Assembly (NCBI GenBank): GCA_016124975.1
Contig: WGMP01000012.1
Location: 1 to 64,000, forward strand
Direction of reading: 5' to 3'
DNA length: 64,000 bases
DNA from: Phycisphaera sp.
GTDB lineage: Bacteria > Planctomycetota > Phycisphaerae > Phycisphaerales > SM1A02
Below the pieces are notes generated by a model. It searched no databases. It was not told the origin of the DNA and saw nothing but the letters and a program-made list of their open reading frames with translations. Both the position numbers and the translations under genes were made by a program. This document shows positions 18,084-26,541 of the stretch, piece by piece (the first letter of the stretch is position 1; each line of letters begins with the position of its first letter).

Positions 18084-19055
18084 ATGAACAGGCTCGCCAC
18101 CATCCTGCGTTGGTCACGATGGCCCGCGTTCGCGGCGCTGCTTCTCTTCGCGGTGTCCGAGCTCTTCACGGACCGCGTGCATGCGATGCAGTGGGCGTGG
18201 TGGATTCCGCGGCCGATCCTCGCAGGGTGTGCGCTCGCGTGGCTGGCGGTGATTGAGCTCGTCGCGCTCGCCGCACGCGTCGACCGACGGGAACTCCCCG
18301 CAAACAGGTGGGCCGTTGTCGTGGCGGCCGCGTGCATGGGCTACGCATTCCTCGGCCTCTGGAGGCCCACGACGCCGCGGCCCGCGGACACGGTCAGGCT
18401 CGTCCACTGGAATGCGTCGTATGTCGAGAGCACGGCGGTCGCGCCGACCCTCGTCACGCGTCTCCTCGAGCTCGACGCCGATGTGGTGGTGGTCACCGAT
18501 CCGGGGCTTCTCTGGTGGGGCGACGGCGTGCAGCGGTTTGCGGCGGCTGGCTACGAGATCCGCACGGCGGGGAGGTTCGCCGTTGCGTCTCGGATCGGCA
18601 TCGTCGAGTCGAGGCCCGTCCTCGCGCAGGGACGCCTGCACGCGACACGGATCGAGTTCGACACGCGGTTCGGCCCCATGGCGGTCGAGGCGATCGATCT
18701 TCCGAGCGATCCGTGGCGGTCGCGGTGGCAGACCGTGGTCACGGTGTCGGGCGCGCTGGCGGCCCAAAGGTCAAAGGGCGGCTCTTCGCGTGGCGGCCCC
18801 CCTGATGTCATCGTGGGCGACTTCAACATCACGCGTGGAAGCGCCTCGCTTGGCGGCTTCGGCGAGGGCTACGAAGAGGCGTTCGCGACCGCGGGTTCGG
18901 GGTGGGGCGGCACCTATCCGCGCGAGCGCGCGTGGTGGGCGATCGACCTTGCGCTGGTCGGGGGCCGCTGGTCGCCCGCGCGGTCTGAGATCGTCGATCC
19001 AGGCGCAAAGCGGCACAGGCTGCAGGTCGTCGACCTTGCTCCCAAAGCGCGATGA
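18084..19055 (+). CDS. Membrane-anchored endonuclease/exonuclease/phosphatase-family protein
   Basis: The 323-residue protein begins with three predicted membrane segments (about residues 12-30, 40-65 and 75-95). A C-terminal EEP-fold domain starts at TVRLVHWNAS near residue 110. EEP landmarks are HWN (strand 1), VVVVTDPG (where Glu is usual), GDFNITRGS (metal and catalytic Asp-Phe-Asn) and the final AIDLAL and KRHRLQVVDL, which corresponds to the SDH motif with Arg in place of Asp. This architecture matches uncharacterised membrane EEP proteins thought to act outside the membrane on phosphodiesters. Active-site deviations mean activity is uncertain. It is followed closely by a convergent prepilin-like gene. 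Confidence 0.72.
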   Translation: MNRLATILRWSRWPAFAALLLFAVSELFTDRVHAMQWAWWIPRPILAGCALAWLAVIELVALAARVDRRELPANRWAVVVAAACMGYAFLGLWRPTTPRPADTVRLVHWNASYVESTAVAPTLVTRLLELDADVVVVTDPGLLWWGDGVQRFAAAGYEIRTAGRFAVASRIGIVESRPVLAQGRLHATRIEFDTRFGPMAVEAIDLPSDPWRSRWQTVVTVSGALAAQRSKGGSSRGGPPDVIVGDFNITRGSASLGGFGEGYEEAFATAGSGWGGTYPRERAWWAIDLALVGGRWSPARSEIVDPGAKRHRLQVVDLAPKAR

Positions 19056-19073
19056 GTTGTTCCGTCGCGCGGT

Positions 19074-20036
19074 TCAGGAGTCGTCGCGGGGGCGACCACC
19101 GCTGTCGATCAACTTCCAGAGCTCACTGAAGAGATCGGGCGGCGCGTCGATCGGCGGTACGACGGGCAGCGCGCGGTAGATCGCGTTCGCCGTGTCGGCA
19201 TACCAGTCAACCGAACAGTCCGCCTTCAGGCGGTTCGTGCCGTCGACATGGCTGAAGTCGGATCGGGTGCGAAGCCCGTCCACAACCAGGATGGTGTCGG
19301 GCGCAAGCGGACGAGGAAGGTGCCTCCGCGTCACCGGGTCGAAGGTGCCGCGGTAGTGGTAGTTGCAGTAGATGGCCTTGCCCGGCTCGCGGGGCCCGAC
19401 CTTCATGAGCGCGCGCTCGTAGCGCTCGAACGGATGGTCGCCCCTATGGCAGGGGCAGTAGAGCACGGCGGGGGTGCTGAGATAAGACCCGGAGGTCGGT
19501 CCGAGGAGAAGGCGCCCCAGTCCGTCGGCCCCCGCGCCCTGTTGGTTCGTGAGCGCCATGGCCTCGGCGAACTTGGGCGACACGGTGAGATCGCTGGTCT
19601 GAACGACCTCGAGGCTCGGGAGTCGGTCGCGGTGGTCGTCGCCGTAGTCGATGAGCGCGCAGCCGATCTGGCGGAGGTTGCTCGCGCACTGGACCCGCTC
19701 CGCGGCCTCTCGAACACGCGCAAGCGTCGGCATCAAGATCGCGGTCAAGATCGATGCAATCGAGATGACGACGAGGAGTTCAAGGATGGTGAACGCGCGG
19801 CGCGCCGTGTCCCGAGCGGGGCGAGGGCGGAAGCCGGGGTTGCCGAAACTGGGTTTGCCAACACTGGGGTTGGCGACGCCGAAAGCTCGGGAAAGTGCCC
19901 ACGGCTTTCGAAGTGGGCGGTCTTGATGGCCCTCTTGGGCGCATTCTTGAATGCACTTTGGGGAGGAAGGCTCTCCGACGCCACGCTGTGTGCGTGGACG
20001 CATGCGTTCGATGCGTGGTGACCGTTGCGATTGCAT
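19074..20036 (-). CDS. Prepilin-like protein with type IV pilin N-methylation motif
   Basis: An in-frame RRAFTILELLVVISI segment is a type IV prepilin cleavage/methylation motif, with the Glu at the fifth position after the cleavage site, followed by a hydrophobic helix. The rest, with CASNLRQIGCALIDYGDDHRDRLPS and YCPCHRGDHPF, resembles the large planctomycete families of type II secretion-like pseudopilins (H-X9-DG-like or DUF1559-like). The residue before the cleavage site is Ala instead of Gly. The true start is uncertain: ATG 20036 has an AAGG upstream and gives 320 residues with an unusually long leader of about 75 residues. The frame stays open to 20174 through a 15-bp tandem repeat encoding REARA units. 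Confidence 0.75.
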   Translation of the reverse strand: MQSQRSPRIERMRPRTQRGVGEPSSPKCIQECAQEGHQDRPLRKPWALSRAFGVANPSVGKPSFGNPGFRPRPARDTARRAFTILELLVVISIASILTAILMPTLARVREAAERVQCASNLRQIGCALIDYGDDHRDRLPSLEVVQTSDLTVSPKFAEAMALTNQQGAGADGLGRLLLGPTSGSYLSTPAVLYCPCHRGDHPFERYERALMKVGPREPGKAIYCNYHYRGTFDPVTRRHLPRPLAPDTILVVDGLRTRSDFSHVDGTNRLKADCSVDWYADTANAIYRALPVVPPIDAPPDLFSELWKLIDSGGRPRDDS

Positions 20037-20087
20037 CGGTGCCTTGCCGTCTTGAGAAGCGCTCGGTCGATGGTGCGCGACGACGCT

Positions 20088-20163
20088 TGCTCTTGCCTCG
20101 CGCGCTCTTGCCTCGCGCGCTCTTGCCTCGCGCGCTCTTGCCTCGCGTGCTCTTGCCTCGCGT
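20088..20163. repeat. 15-bp tandem repeat (about five units)
   Basis: Five consecutive near-identical 15-base units of the form tcttgcctcgcgcgc, the last ones with one substitution, lie upstream of the prepilin-like gene. On the minus strand the unit can be read in frame as REARA. Whether it is translated depends on the start chosen for the gene. It could instead sit in its leader or promoter. Confidence 0.85.
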
Positions 20164-20307
20164 GTCGACCCCAAACGCCAGCGCGCAGCGAACGCGTGGA
20201 CGGATCTGCGTCCGTATTTCCGACTCGTTTCCTACTCGTACCGCACCTTCAGCGCGCGCCTCAAACCATCGGGGGGCGAGCCTCGGAGACCTGAGCAGAA
20301 TACCCCC

Positions 20308-20384
20308 GAACTGGTTGGTTTAAAGGTTTTGGTCTGGATTTCCGACCGTTCCGCGTTAGATTTTGCCCGGGGTACCTCTCCTTG
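20308..20384 (+). promoter_or_regulatory. Probable promoter region of the ECF sigma gene
   Basis: A short AT-rich island (20308-20366) stands out in very GC-rich surroundings immediately upstream of the sigma factor gene. It contains a GAAC...GTCTGG arrangement loosely like ECF promoters (GAAC box with a downstream GTC box), which would permit autoregulation. Spacing is longer than the usual consensus, so the boxes are only candidates. Confidence 0.35.
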
Positions 20385-20990
20385 GTGAGTCAGGAACACA
20401 TTGACTGGCAGCTCATGCAGCGGGTCGCCGCCTCGGACGAGGCCGCGCTCGAGGAGCTCTACGCCCGTTTCGGGGTGCTTGTGTTCCAGACCGCCCGCCA
20501 GGTGCTTGGTTCACGAAGCGAGACCGACGATGCAGTGCAGGAAGTCTTCGTCAGGCTCTGGCGCACCGCGGACCGCTTCGACCCCAATCGCGCCAAGCTT
20601 GTCACCTGGGTGATGCTGATCACGCGGCGGCACCTCATCGATCGGCTGAGGCGGCAGGCCGTGCGGCCCGATCGGATGGCGTTCGACGAGACGCGGATGG
20701 ACACCGACGCCATCCGCCGCAGCGGCGGGGGCGTGGGGGTTGCTAGTGCGGGCGAGAGCGACGAAAGCAGGGAGCGGCTTCTGCGCCAGCTCGCGCGCCT
20801 TCCCGAACTGCAGCGGACCGTCATCGAGCGGGCGTACCTGCAGGGCTTCAGCCTCCGCGAGATCGCAGGGCAGCTCGACGCACCCCTCGGAACCGTAAAG
20901 AGCGCGCTCAGCCGCGGATTGGCGAGGTTGCGTGAACTCGAGGGAATCGAGGGCGGGAACGGCGCCGAGCGCGGCGGGGGGCGCGCGTGA
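20385..20990 (+). CDS. ECF-type RNA polymerase sigma factor
   Basis: A 201-residue sigma-70 family protein with region 2 (LYARFGVLVFQTARQVLG, then ETDDAVQEVFVRLWRTADRF, then TWVMLITRRHLIDRLRR) and region 4 (LPELQRTVIERAYLQGFSLREIAGQL, then GTVKSALSRGLARLREL). There is no region 1 or 3, as expected for ECF factors. The start is either TTG 20382 or GTG 20385; I chose GTG. The gene is 180 bases upstream of a single-pass membrane protein on the same strand that is probably its anti-sigma factor. The target regulon is unknown. Confidence 0.92.
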   Translation: MSQEHIDWQLMQRVAASDEAALEELYARFGVLVFQTARQVLGSRSETDDAVQEVFVRLWRTADRFDPNRAKLVTWVMLITRRHLIDRLRRQAVRPDRMAFDETRMDTDAIRRSGGGVGVASAGESDESRERLLRQLARLPELQRTVIERAYLQGFSLREIAGQLDAPLGTVKSALSRGLARLRELEGIEGGNGAERGGGRA

Positions 20991-21171
20991 AGTCGCCGTT
21001 CCGGAGCGCCCAAGCGGGGTTCATGCCCGAATCAGAATCGAAGGCTGCAACCGCTTGTCCAAGACGGGCGTACAGCGGGGTCGCAGGATTTGGAGGGCCT
21101 TTCCTCCTCCGGTCGCGGCGTCTGTTCGCCGCAGGCCATTCGGAAATCGCCTTTGGCAGGGGTTGTGCGTG

Positions 21172-22164
21172 ATGTCTGATTGGAAGCCCAACGAGGACGA
21201 CGCGTCGAGTCGCGGCCCGTCTCGGCGGGAAACACCGTCTTCCCGTTATGCGTCCACTTCGGGGGGCGTCCCGATCGGTTCGGGTGCCTCGGACGAGGGT
21301 TCGTGGACCGACCGAGATCGAGCGGAGCTCCTGCAACTGGCGGAGCTCGAAGCGCTCGCGCTCGTTGATGCCGAGCAGGACCCCGTCGCGTCCGCCCGCC
21401 TCGAGCGGCTGTTCGAAGCGGCGCCACCGTCGGTTCAGGCAGAGATGCGCGCGCTGCAGGAGCGCGTCGCGACGAACCCGCTCCTTCGCAGCGCCGAGCT
21501 TCCGTCGGACTCGCTCCGTCTTCGCGCCATCGCACGGGTGGTGCACGCGGCCGAGGAGGAGTCGCGTGCCGCTGAACCCATCGCGACGATCGGGCCGCGC
21601 AGGCCTGGCCGTGGCGGCGCCCAGGGTGACCGATTCTCGTTCGATGAGGTTCGGTCGATCATCGATGGGATCTCCCGCGAGCGAGACCGCATGCAGAGCG
21701 TGCGTCAGCCGTACTGGCGGGTCGCTTCGTTCATTCTCCTCGCCGCGCTGAGCGTGTCGCTCCTCTTCAACTGGCGCTATGTGGATGTGAGCGAGAAGTT
21801 TGCGCGCTTCACCGTGGGCGAAGTCATTGACGCAGAGATGCGCGCGCTGGCCACGGATCTCGCCGGGTTCGACTTCGCGCGGGCCGAGCACAGGGTTCTG
21901 GTGGCCGTATCGCCGAGCGCGTCGGGCTGCGGTTCGGTCTACATCGACGCGGAAAGCGGACGCGTGGCCGTGCTCGGCCTCGGGTTTGCCCCTGGCGAGA
22001 CGCTCGAGATCGTCGTGCACGACTCGGACAGCGGACTCTCGCACTCCCAGCGATTCCTCGCGGCCACGGGCTTCGGGAAGATCTGCGAGATGCCCGCCGA
22101 GCTCGCCCGTCGCGGGACGGTTGAGATCCGCGATTCATCGGGGACGGTGCTCTTCAGGGCGTGA
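21172..22164 (+). CDS. Probable membrane anti-sigma factor
   Basis: A 330-residue protein directly downstream of the ECF sigma factor. The N-terminal half is cytoplasmic-looking, Ser/Gly-rich then helical with acidic segments (ELLQLAELEALALVDAEQD, followed by ERLFEAAPPSVQAEMRAL). One membrane segment follows (about residues 183-202, VASFILLAALSVSLLFNW). The C-terminal part, outside the membrane, looks like a beta-rich sensor domain (VLVAVSPSASGCGSVYID...). No zinc-binding HxxxCxxC motif is visible, so it is not a ZAS-type anti-sigma. Role is inferred from gene order and topology. The ATG follows GTGCGTG without a strong ribosome binding site. The stop codon TGA lies in the first copy of a 20-bp tandem repeat. 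Confidence 0.65.
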   Translation: MSDWKPNEDDASSRGPSRRETPSSRYASTSGGVPIGSGASDEGSWTDRDRAELLQLAELEALALVDAEQDPVASARLERLFEAAPPSVQAEMRALQERVATNPLLRSAELPSDSLRLRAIARVVHAAEEESRAAEPIATIGPRRPGRGGAQGDRFSFDEVRSIIDGISRERDRMQSVRQPYWRVASFILLAALSVSLLFNWRYVDVSEKFARFTVGEVIDAEMRALATDLAGFDFARAEHRVLVAVSPSASGCGSVYIDAESGRVAVLGLGFAPGETLEIVVHDSDSGLSHSQRFLAATGFGKICEMPAELARRGTVEIRDSSGTVLFRA

Positions 22165-22340
22165 TTTGAGCGCTCGCGGCGTGATTTGAGCGCTCGCGGC
22201 GTGATTTGAGCGCTCGCGGCGTGATTTGAGCGCTCGCGGCTGCGGCCGCTCGCTTTGGTGCTTGGGCGCTGTTTGCTTTGGTGCTTGGGCGCTGTTTGCG
22301 TTGGTGCTTCGGCGCTGGGCGGTTTGGTTCGGTGCTCAGG
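22161..22340. repeat. Compound tandem repeat: 20-bp unit x4 then 23-bp unit x3
   Basis: Four perfect copies of gtgatttgagcgctcgcggc occupy 22161-22240. The stop codon of the anti-sigma gene (22162-22164) lies inside copy one. Each copy carries the palindrome GAGCGCTC. After a GC-rich joint come two perfect copies and one diverged copy of a 23-bp unit (22252-22274, 22275-22297, 22298-22320) with the core TTGGTGCTTGGGCGCTG. The array fills the gap between two convergent genes and reaches the ABC-F stop. The units echo those at 4191-4286 (TTTGAGCGsTCGC and TGGTGCTTG). Confidence 0.93.
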
Positions 22341-24351
22341 CGCGGCGGAGCCACTCGGCTTCGAGCTCTTCCTGCTCGGTGCCGAGTTCGTCGCGTCGTG
22401 ACATCAGCTTCTTTGTGCGCGTGGCGTCGCTGGCGATCTTCGGGTCTGCGAACGAGAGGTCGATGTCGCGCAGCTCGCGGCCGATGTCTGCGATGCGCTG
22501 CTCGATCTTCTCGATCGGCAGGTTGCTGAAGCGCGATTTCTGCTTCGGCGGCGCTTTCGTCGCCGTCGCCGCTGCGGGTCTCGGCTCGTTCTTCGACTGT
22601 GGAACCGACTGCGGACCCGACTGCGGCTTCGACTGCGGCTTCGGCGCAGGCCTCTTCGCGCGCTCGGCCTCGGCCTTCTCAGCCTTTGCCTTCGACTCCC
22701 ACTCGCGGTAGGTGCCGTCGAAGACGCGCGCGTTGCCTTCGCCGTCGAGGATGACGAGCTTGTCGCACACATCGTCGAGGAGCGCGCGGTCGTGCGAGAT
22801 CAGGAGGAGCACGCCGCCGTGGCCGCCCTTGCCGCCGATCTTCGACCTGTCGATGTCGCCGAACTTGTCGAGCGCCTCCTCGAGACGCTCCGCGCTCGGG
22901 ATGTCGAGATGGTTCGTCGGCTCGTCGAGGACGAGGAGGTTCTTCGCGCTCGCGATGAGCGACGCGAGCACGAGACGCCCGCGTTCGCCGCCCGAGAGGT
23001 CGCCGATCGCCTTGTCCTGCTCCTCGCCCGTGAAGAGGAACGCGCCCGCGAGGTTGCGCGCCTCCTGCTCGCTCGCGCGCGGGGCGCCCTCGATCGAGCG
23101 GATCGTGTTCTGCAGGAACTCCCACGCCAGCTGCTGCTTGTCGATGTGGTCCTGGGTCTGGCGGAACCAACCGATCGAGAGGCGCGGCGAGCGCTTGATC
23201 TCGCCTGAATCGGCGTCGAGATCCCCGAGCAGCGTGCGCACGAGCGTGGTCTTGCCCGCGCCGTTCGGGCCGATGATGCCGATGCGGTCGCCCGGGCGCG
23301 CGGAGAGGTTGAGGTTCTTGAAGCAGACGCGGTCGCCGAACGACTTCGAGATGTTCTCGGCGACGAACGCGAAGTCGCCCATCTGCGGCGGATCGGGGAG
23401 GTCGAGGTTCATCACGCCGAGCTCTGCGTGCTTCTCGACGAGCGAGTCCTGCTTGAACCGCTCGAGGCGCGTCTCGCGGCCGCGGGCCTGCTTGGCGCGC
23501 TGTCCTGCCTTGTAGCGGTCGATGAACGCCTGCTCCTGGCGGATCTTGTCCTGCTGCTTCTCGTGCTGGCGCTCGACGGTGAGCATCCGTTCGGCGCGCA
23601 GCGAGCGGAAGGCCGCGTAGTTGCCGGGATACTCGCGCAGCACGCCGCGGTCGATCTCGATGATGCGCGTGACGACGCGGTCGAGGAGCCAGCGGTCGTG
23701 CGAGATCAGGACCACGCTTCCCTTGAACTCGTCGGCGAGGAAGTCCTCGAGCCAGCGGCGTCCCTCGATGTCGAGGTGGTTGGTCGGCTCGTCGAGGAGC
23801 AGGAGGTCGGGGCTCGAGAGGAGGAGCCGCGCGAGTCCGAGACGCGCCTTCTGGCCGCCAGAGAGGCCCTTGATCGGGAGGTCGAAGTCGTCGTCGGTGA
23901 AGCCGAGGCCGTGCAGCGCCGCGTCGATCTTGTGGTCGACCGCGTAGCCGCCCGCGGCCTCGATCGCCTCCTCGAGCGCGACCTGGCGGTTCATGAGCTT
24001 CTCGAGTTCGTCGGGCTCCGCGGTCGCCATGCGCTCGTAGACGCCCTCGAGTTCCGCCTTGAGCTGCTCGATCGAGGCGAACGCCTCGGCGGCCGCGCCG
24101 CGGAGCGTCTTCTCCTGCGGGAGGCGCGGGTCCTGCTCGAGGTAGCCGATGCGCACCGTGCGGGCGATCTGCACCTCGCCGTCGTCTGGCTTGAGGAGCC
24201 CCGCGATCAGCTTGAAGAGCGTGCTCTTGCCGCAGCCGTTGCGGCCGACGAGGCCGATGCGCTCGCCTTCGTGGATCGAGCCGCTCACGCCGTCGAGGAG
24301 AAGGCGTGTGCCGTGGCCGAAGCGGAGGTTGGCGAGCGTGACGAGCGACAT
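22336..24351 (-). CDS. ABC-F family ATP-binding protein (Uup-like)
   Basis: The 671-residue soluble protein has two ABC ATPase domains and no membrane segment, which defines ABC-F. Domain 1 has Walker A GRNGCGKST, signature LSGGQKARLGLARLL and Walker B LLLLDEPTNHLDI. Domain 2 has GPNGAGKTT, LSGGERGRLVLASLI and LLVLDEPTNHLDI. The linker between them is basic and helical. A C-terminal Lys/Pro-rich stretch leads into a coiled coil (KIEQRIADIGRELRDIDLSF), as in Uup. Such proteins act on ribosomes or, for Uup, affect replication intermediates. ATG 24351 matches the family start; the longer frame lacks similarity. No clear ribosome binding site. Confidence 0.93.
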   Translation of the reverse strand: MSLVTLANLRFGHGTRLLLDGVSGSIHEGERIGLVGRNGCGKSTLFKLIAGLLKPDDGEVQIARTVRIGYLEQDPRLPQEKTLRGAAAEAFASIEQLKAELEGVYERMATAEPDELEKLMNRQVALEEAIEAAGGYAVDHKIDAALHGLGFTDDDFDLPIKGLSGGQKARLGLARLLLSSPDLLLLDEPTNHLDIEGRRWLEDFLADEFKGSVVLISHDRWLLDRVVTRIIEIDRGVLREYPGNYAAFRSLRAERMLTVERQHEKQQDKIRQEQAFIDRYKAGQRAKQARGRETRLERFKQDSLVEKHAELGVMNLDLPDPPQMGDFAFVAENISKSFGDRVCFKNLNLSARPGDRIGIIGPNGAGKTTLVRTLLGDLDADSGEIKRSPRLSIGWFRQTQDHIDKQQLAWEFLQNTIRSIEGAPRASEQEARNLAGAFLFTGEEQDKAIGDLSGGERGRLVLASLIASAKNLLVLDEPTNHLDIPSAERLEEALDKFGDIDRSKIGGKGGHGGVLLLISHDRALLDDVCDKLVILDGEGNARVFDGTYREWESKAKAEKAEAERAKRPAPKPQSKPQSGPQSVPQSKNEPRPAAATATKAPPKQKSRFSNLPIEKIEQRIADIGRELRDIDLSFADPKIASDATRTKKLMSRRDELGTEQEELEAEWLRRA

Positions 24352-24457
24352 GCGCGGGGCGATCGGAAGCGGACGGAGGAGCCCGCGAACGGGCAGAGGA
24401 ACGCGGGCCCGATGCGAGGCCGCGCCCGCGTCGGCCGAGTCGGGAAGGGTAGCAGGA

Positions 24458-25354
24458 TCAATCCTTCGGAATCGGCTTTCCGCGCCATTCCCAGATCCAC
24501 GCGACGAGCCTGCGGTCGTGCGGCGGAAGGATGAATCGGAAGATCGCGGCGGCAAGCGGCGGCGCCATGAGCGCGGTGACGGCGCCGACGCACGCAAGCC
24601 AGGCCAGCATCAGTCCTGAGAAGAATGGTCCGTTCTCGACGGCGGCGTAGCTTGTCCAGGTCATGTTCTGCGGCAGCGCCGTGCCGACGCGCATGACGGC
24701 GAACACGCCCGCGATGGCGAGCACGCCGCCGATCGAGGGAACCAGACCGCCGATCGCTGCGCGCACGAGCGGATGCCGGCGCATCCCCGCAAGTCCGATG
24801 AGAAGCATGGTCGGCACGAGCATCGCGCCGCCGAGGACCGCGAACCCGAGGAAGGGGATCAACGCCCCGAGGTTCATGCGGGACGCACGCAGCGCCGCGC
24901 GGCCCTCGTCGGAGGCGAGCCACGCCTGGTCCGCCACGGCGAAGCGTCCGCTGTCGAACTGCTGCGACTGGTCCCGCGTCGTGCCGCCCTGCGCACGGTA
25001 GGCCTCGACCAACGCATTCGCCGACTCGTCGGCGGCCTCCGTGGCGATGCTCGGAAAGAGCCCGCCGATGCCGACCGCGGCGAGCGTCGCTAGGAGCGCC
25101 ATGGTGACGAAGAATGCAGCCGCGACCGACTTCATGCGTCGGATCCAGGGCGTGATGGTCGGATACTCGAGGAGCGCGGCGGCCGCTCCGCACTCGACGC
25201 AGCGGCAGTAGAGGAGGCCCGTCGCGGGCTCGCGCATGACGGCGCTGCCCGCGAGGGGGTGCAGGCACTCCATGCACACGCGGTCGCCCGAGACGGTCTC
25301 GCGGGGAACCTCGCGGGGCGCGGCCCGTTCGGAGTGGTCGCGCTCGCTCGTCAT
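24458..25354 (-). CDS. Multi-pass membrane protein with N-terminal zinc-ribbon-like cysteines
   Basis: A 298-residue protein of unknown function. Near the N-terminus are CMEC (about residues 27-30) and CRCVEC (about 50-55), a Cys4 arrangement that could hold zinc. After that come about five membrane segments separated by loops, one of them long and soluble (SIATEAADESANALVEAYRAQ). The ATG overlaps the stop of the upstream gene as ATGA, so the pair is probably translationally coupled. The upstream protein has the same plan (Cys4 ribbon plus membrane segments), so the two may form a complex. No family was recognised. Confidence 0.72.
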   Translation of the reverse strand: MTSERDHSERAAPREVPRETVSGDRVCMECLHPLAGSAVMREPATGLLYCRCVECGAAAALLEYPTITPWIRRMKSVAAAFFVTMALLATLAAVGIGGLFPSIATEAADESANALVEAYRAQGGTTRDQSQQFDSGRFAVADQAWLASDEGRAALRASRMNLGALIPFLGFAVLGGAMLVPTMLLIGLAGMRRHPLVRAAIGGLVPSIGGVLAIAGVFAVMRVGTALPQNMTWTSYAAVENGPFFSGLMLAWLACVGAVTALMAPPLAAAIFRFILPPHDRRLVAWIWEWRGKPIPKD

Positions 25355-26049
25355 TGGTCGTGCCTTCCTCGCGTGGTCCCGCCGGGAGCGGCGGCGCGAA
25401 TCTCCCTTGCGCGGCGGCGGTGTGCGGTTGCCGCGATCGGGCCGAGAAGCAGCCCGCCGATCGCGCCGAGCGGGATAGAGAGCGCGAACGAAAGGAGCAT
25501 TGCGACGATCGCCGTGGCCGCGGTCCCGCCCGGCTCGAAGGGGTCGCTCACGACAAGCGGTCGCAGACCCCTCGCCCACATGCCGGCCATCGCGGGCGCG
25601 AACAATGCGCCGAGCGTGAGCACGACGGGCGCGACGCCGATGAGCCATGCGGCCGCCGCCTGCGCGAGCGGAGGCTTGTGCGGCGCCATCACCGCGCCCG
25701 AGACGCCACTCATCGCCGCGATGAGGAGGACGAACACGGTGAGCGGCGACGCGAGCGCGTCGAGGAGGCCGTCGCCGAACGGGAGGATCACGCGCGCGAT
25801 GAGCAGCGCGACCATGACAACGAGCGCAGCGCCCGCCGCCTGCGCGAGCGTGAGGCCGACGCCGAGCCGGAGGTTGAGGGTTCGCAGGCGCGCCCAGACG
25901 CGCACGGGCTCGCGCGCCGCGCGCGGCGACCAGCGCACGGCAAGGCCGCAGCGGCCGCAGCGCGCGATCCACATGCGGAGGTCGCGGGAGTAGCTGCGCG
26001 ACGCGGAATCAAGCATCTTTCCGCAGGAGCCGCACGCGTGGCTGATCAT
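25351..26049 (-). CDS. Multi-pass membrane protein with N-terminal CxxC...CxxC motif
   Basis: A 232-residue protein starting with a probable zinc ribbon (CGSCG at about residues 6-10 and CGRCG at about 31-35). Four or five membrane segments follow (for example VVMVALLIARVILPFG and ATAIVAMLLSFALSIPLGAIGGLLLGPIA). It overlaps the next gene by ATGA and shares its architecture. It is transcribed divergently from a small anchored protein gene starting only about 50 bases away, so the promoters must be compact. Function not recognised. Confidence 0.7.
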   Translation of the reverse strand: MISHACGSCGKMLDSASRSYSRDLRMWIARCGRCGLAVRWSPRAAREPVRVWARLRTLNLRLGVGLTLAQAAGAALVVMVALLIARVILPFGDGLLDALASPLTVFVLLIAAMSGVSGAVMAPHKPPLAQAAAAWLIGVAPVVLTLGALFAPAMAGMWARGLRPLVVSDPFEPGGTAATAIVAMLLSFALSIPLGAIGGLLLGPIAATAHRRRAREIRAAAPGGTTRGRHDQ

Positions 26050-26097
26050 CCACCCGAGGATACCAGCGGGTTCGGCGGTGCGTACACTGCCGCCCCC

Positions 26098-26541
26098 GTG
26101 CTCGACCGAAGCAGCGCCCGACGAAAGTTCGCCTATCCGCTCGTGACGCTCGCCGTCGCGGGGGTGGTATACCTCCTCTCGCGCGGGCAGATCGCCTCGA
26201 CCGCGCCTGCGGCGCCCGCCGAATACGAGGCGGTCGCGCGCGAGGTGGTTGCGGCGGTGCGTGCGGGGCAGCCCGTGCCGAGGGCGGTGACGCCGACGAT
26301 CGACACCGTGTTCGCGTCGATGGCGCCGCCGTGCGTGCGCGAGGACGGCGGCGGGGCGCTCGCCTATCGAGTCGCCGGGCCGCTCATGACCGACGGCACG
26401 ATGCCGTGGATCCAGTCGGTCGAGATCCGCTGCGGCTCGGGCGAAGGCGTGGCGCTCTCGATCGCGATCCTCGACGGACGGCCCGAGGTCGTCGGCGTGG
26501 CGCGGCTCGACGCCGTGGCGCCGGAAGGAGTTGCACCATGA
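26098..26541 (+). CDS. Small membrane-anchored protein of unknown function
   Basis: A 147-residue protein starting at GTG 26098. A short basic N-terminus precedes one membrane anchor (FAYPLVTLAVAGVVYLLS, about residues 11-28). The rest is a small exported domain with two cysteines (PPCVRED and VEIRCGSG), possibly forming a disulfide. The protein ends in GVAP. Its stop codon TGA overlaps an ATG as ATGA, the first of three identical stop-start junctions leading to the PabC-like gene. Real coding is likely from codon use and gene packing, but the family is unknown. Confidence 0.6.
   Translation: MLDRSSARRKFAYPLVTLAVAGVVYLLSRGQIASTAPAAPAEYEAVAREVVAAVRAGQPVPRAVTPTIDTVFASMAPPCVREDGGGALAYRVAGPLMTDGTMPWIQSVEIRCGSGEGVALSIAILDGRPEVVGVARLDAVAPEGVAP

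Noticed and set aside
22161-22340. CRISPR or att site
   Set aside because: Units are directly adjacent without spacers and no integrase or phage gene is nearby.
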